Source of the DNA: Corella eumyota
Taxonomy: Eukaryota; Chordata; Ascidiacea; Phlebobranchia; Corellidae
NCBI GenBank assembly: GCA_963082875.1
Contig: OY720097.1
Span: forward strand, 6,828,501 to 6,892,500
DNA length: 64,000 nucleotides
Direction of reading: 5' to 3'
The position numbers were made by a program, and so were the translations under genes. The notes beneath the pieces are model-generated. The model was not told where the DNA came from. It was given only the letters and a program-made list of their open reading frames with translations, and searched no databases. Below, one piece after another: positions 61,426 to 64,000 of this stretch; the first letter of the stretch is position 1; each line of letters begins with the position of its first letter.

Positions 61426-62337
61426 AAGAACGCGTATAATATAAACAGAATCAATATTGTAGTTAAGTAGTAAATTTTTGTAAATATGTAAGTGAAATAT
61501 GTAAATATTGTTTGTAGTTTATATGTATAATAGATAACTAAATTAAGTTAAATTAAAGTTAAAAAGCTCTATTACAAAAATATTGATTCTTGCAAGTATA
61601 TTTATATAAAAACTTAAATAAATATGTGCAATTAAATAAAAGCATTTTTTGAAAGTGTAAAATTTCAGTTTTGATAAATTGTACAAATATTCAAGAAAGT
61701 AAGCAATGGTTTTAAAGATGTAAATCAAAAAAAAATTAGTGCATTACCAAATAAGTTAAAAATAAAACCAAAAAAAATAAAAAGATGAATTTTTTTTACC
61801 TAATATATTTTAGTTAGTTTAGACGCTTATTAAACCGTGATCAATTATTATGTTGTTTACTATAAAAAATAACAAACATTGTTTATTCACAATCATACTG
61901 TTTTAAGCAGTATGACGTCATAGATAATTATTATTGACCCAAAAATGGGTTTTAACACAAAAACAATATTGGGTAACAAGATAACGTATTTAAAAAAATG
62001 TAAAAATCTAGAAGCAGCTTTATATATAGTCAGAAATTAATTTTAAATTAAAGAAAATAAAAATAAAAGGGTAGTTTGTAATATAGTCGAGGAAAAAAAG
62101 TTTTCAAATTTCGTAGGTTAACTATTTTAATTTATGACTACATTTTTAAGTCACCAAAGATAGTTTTTTTGTAATAAAACAAAATATCTAATGTATTTTG
62201 AATATATCCGTAGCTGATAAAAATTTAGAACGATGCCTATTATTTAGACCAAAAAAAAGATAATGATTGAAAAAATTTGCAAATATTTTATTAGATAAAC
62301 TAAACTGTAGTGCTAAAATATTTAAAATAAATTAGAT
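61426..62337. other. Spacer between A3 and the orphan gene
   Basis: A-type 3' flank remnants to about 61640, then AT-rich DNA with one TGACGTCA (61913-61920). No gene is supported. Confidence 0.5.
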
Positions 62338-63265
62338 ATGGCGTTATTATACAGCATTCAAAGTCCTGTGCCAAGTGATTTTAGTAGTCCAACCAAAAAT
62401 TATTCCCGTCCGAAGAAATACAGATGTCGTAAAAATTTGGGGGTCGAATTTTCGCCCAAAAAAAGTTATTACACGCCGAAAAAAGACAGAAAAAACAAAC
62501 AAAAAGATGAGCAGAGAGACAGAAAGACAAGCACAAACATTCTGCCCGACAACCTGTCCGATTTTATTTTGGAAAGTCAAAATCAATCGCCCTTACTAAC
62601 CGAAGAGGAATACAACAAGTGTTTGGAAATACTCTGTAGCGACGTCTGCCGGAAGACACAAGTTGGTCAATTGTGCGAGTTTCTGGGTAAGCGCAGACTA
62701 CTCCTATATTCAAAGCACAGAGCATGCTAATAAAACTAAGACATTACTATACGAAACACAAGTAAATAGATATTAAAATATTTGTTTTTTATTTAAAATT
62801 TTATCAGGAGTTGAAAAACAGTCGCCATCAAAGAGAAGTCGTTGGCTGGAAAACCATCGCAACCAGATAAACCAATCCATCTTGCCAGCTGACGCGGGAA
62901 TTGTGACGTCACCCGCAACAGAATGTTGCGTCACGAATTCAAAATGCTGCGAGACCACTTCGACATGCTGCATTTCAACATCGACAAGCGGAATAAATAT
63001 TTCTATTAATCCAACAGGCAACAGCTTACAACCGTTTGAAAACAAATCACCGGACTGCGACTGCATTGAGTTAAAAGTCAATTCTACCACTCTACTGCAA
63101 GCCAGCGACGAAGAAAATTACGTTTTCGACGTCGAATGTGCTTTATGCAAAGATCTGCTTGAAACTCCATTGGCTCAAACTTCAAATGTAATAAACATGA
63201 ACTTGGCTAAGAAAGCTACTAAATACGTTTACAAATCATATTCTAATCTAAATTCATTTTTATAA
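62338..63265 (+). CDS. Two-exon gene for a basic, Cys-rich orphan protein
   Basis: Exon 1 is 62338-62686 and exon 2 is 62808-63265; donor GGGTAAGC and acceptor TTTTATCAG match in phase 1, giving 807 nt, 268 aa. No signal peptide or membrane helix. Residues ~20-65 are strongly basic with SPKK- and TPKK-type motifs (EFSPKKSYYTPKKDRKNK) that suggest DNA binding, nuclear targeting or CDK phosphorylation. Next is an acidic/helical stretch (LLTEEEYNKCLEILCSDVC), then a second basic patch (SPSKRSRWLENHRN), then Cys pairs (ECC, KCC, TCC, DCDC, ECALC) that might bind metal. Bases are GC-richer than the flanks, as in the other true exons. I do not recognise the family; a nuclear or cell-cycle-linked protein is only a guess. 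Confidence 0.72.
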
Positions 63266-64000
63266 TTGTTTAAAATTTTTTTACATTTGTTGTGATTTGC
63301 TAATAAATTATCTAATAAATATATAATCCATACCTAATAAATAACAAAGTTATAATTAAATAACTTAAACTGAGCAGCGTTACAAGTACAAGGTTAAATT
63401 TTAAGCATGCACTGTATTAAAACTTAAGCCCAAATTGTATTATATAAATTTATGGCCAGAACTAGTTTCAAAGTTTTGCTAATGTCGTTTTACCAACATC
63501 CAACTAAAAACAATTTCTAGTAGAGTGCTCAGTTATTGGGTACTATCACAGAGTTCACTAAAGGTGAATTAAATCTAAAATTCGGCTAGTTAAAATTTTT
63601 GATATAATCGAATAAAAAAGTTTTACAAATTTACAAAAATAATTCTCATATCTGTAAAAATGTAAATGTTGAATATTGGACTTTAATCTGAAATGACCAT
63701 AGCGTTATAAGACTAAATTAAAAAAAAAATTATTTGTGTTAAAGATTTTTAACAAAGTCAGAGAAATTAGTTATTGTAATAGGTCTTTCAAATAAAATAA
63801 AATTACTGATCTAATGTTTAATAATGCAATATAACATGCTTATATTTATATGTTTATCCGTTCCATTCAAAGGATTTTAAGCGTAAATGAACTGACAACT
63901 ATAATATATACCTCGTTTTATATTATATACCTCGAGTTTATTTATGCTACCACAGTGTAATAACAAATATTAGGGAAAGTCAACTGCTGAACAATATACA
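63266..64000. other. Right-end intergenic, AT-rich
   Basis: AATAAA words at about 63302 and 63316 can serve as poly(A) signals for the gene ending at 63265. Nothing else is recognised. Confidence 0.5.

Noticed and set aside
1-64000. CRISPR array, prokaryotic operon or viral/LTR element
   Set aside because: Tandem repeats lack regular unique spacers, genes are intron-bearing or single-copy eukaryotic types, and no reverse transcriptase, integrase or capsid-like frame is seen.

Overview
This window looks like nuclear DNA of a tunicate, most likely an ascidian of the Ciona type. The reasons are AT-rich intergenic DNA, compact multi-exon genes with GT-AG introns often of 80-200 bp, many short exons, and chordate-type gene families (Fringe, GlcNAc/Gal-6-O-type sulfotransferase, a seven-cadherin-repeat delta-type protocadherin, calcium-binding EGF proteins). 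No prokaryotic, plasmid or phage signal, CRISPR array or rRNA is seen. Gene models were built by hand: splice sites were accepted only where donor, acceptor and reading phase agreed, and every full multi-exon model sums to a whole number of codons.

Layout. 1-172: probable last coding exon of a gene running in from the left. 155-4130: minisatellite, a 416-bp tandem duplication and an AT-rich ~125-bp satellite. 4132-5968 (+): a seven-exon Fringe-like glycosyltransferase. 6108-7906 (-): a three-exon Golgi carbohydrate sulfotransferase, convergent with Fringe (about 140 bp apart), carrying a tRNA-derived SINE in its first intron. 9811-10130: a possible decayed partial copy of the Fringe gene. About 12.4-33.7 kb (+): one large delta-protocadherin gene with a 5' leader intron, 11 coding exons, a short-tail form that ends at 18568 and a long-tail form that splices over 8.4 kb and 4.7 kb introns to exons bearing the conserved cytoplasmic motifs. 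35085-36622 (-): a six-exon gene for a 242-aa soluble helical protein whose exons are mostly too short to stand out as open frames. 37248-43672 (-): a seven-exon secreted EGF-repeat protein. 48.2-61.4 kb: six single-exon 7TM receptor-like genes or remnants in two related subfamilies (A on +, B on -), three intact and three broken, amplified in ~3.1-kb tandem units and interleaved with the same satellite family as at 3.1-3.7 kb. 62338-63265 (+): a two-exon gene for a basic, Cys-rich orphan protein.

There is no operon-like logic here. The Fringe and sulfotransferase genes both encode predicted Golgi type II membrane enzymes that modify glycans. The protocadherin and the EGF protein are cell-surface or matrix proteins. 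The right third is a young, fast-evolving receptor cluster. The most notable observations are the alternative protocadherin tails and 21-nt microexon, the altered DDD motif in Fringe, the receptor cluster with its mosaic tandem units, and a marked excess of the palindrome TGACGTCA (12 copies by hand count, 7 of them in coding exons and in more than one reading frame).
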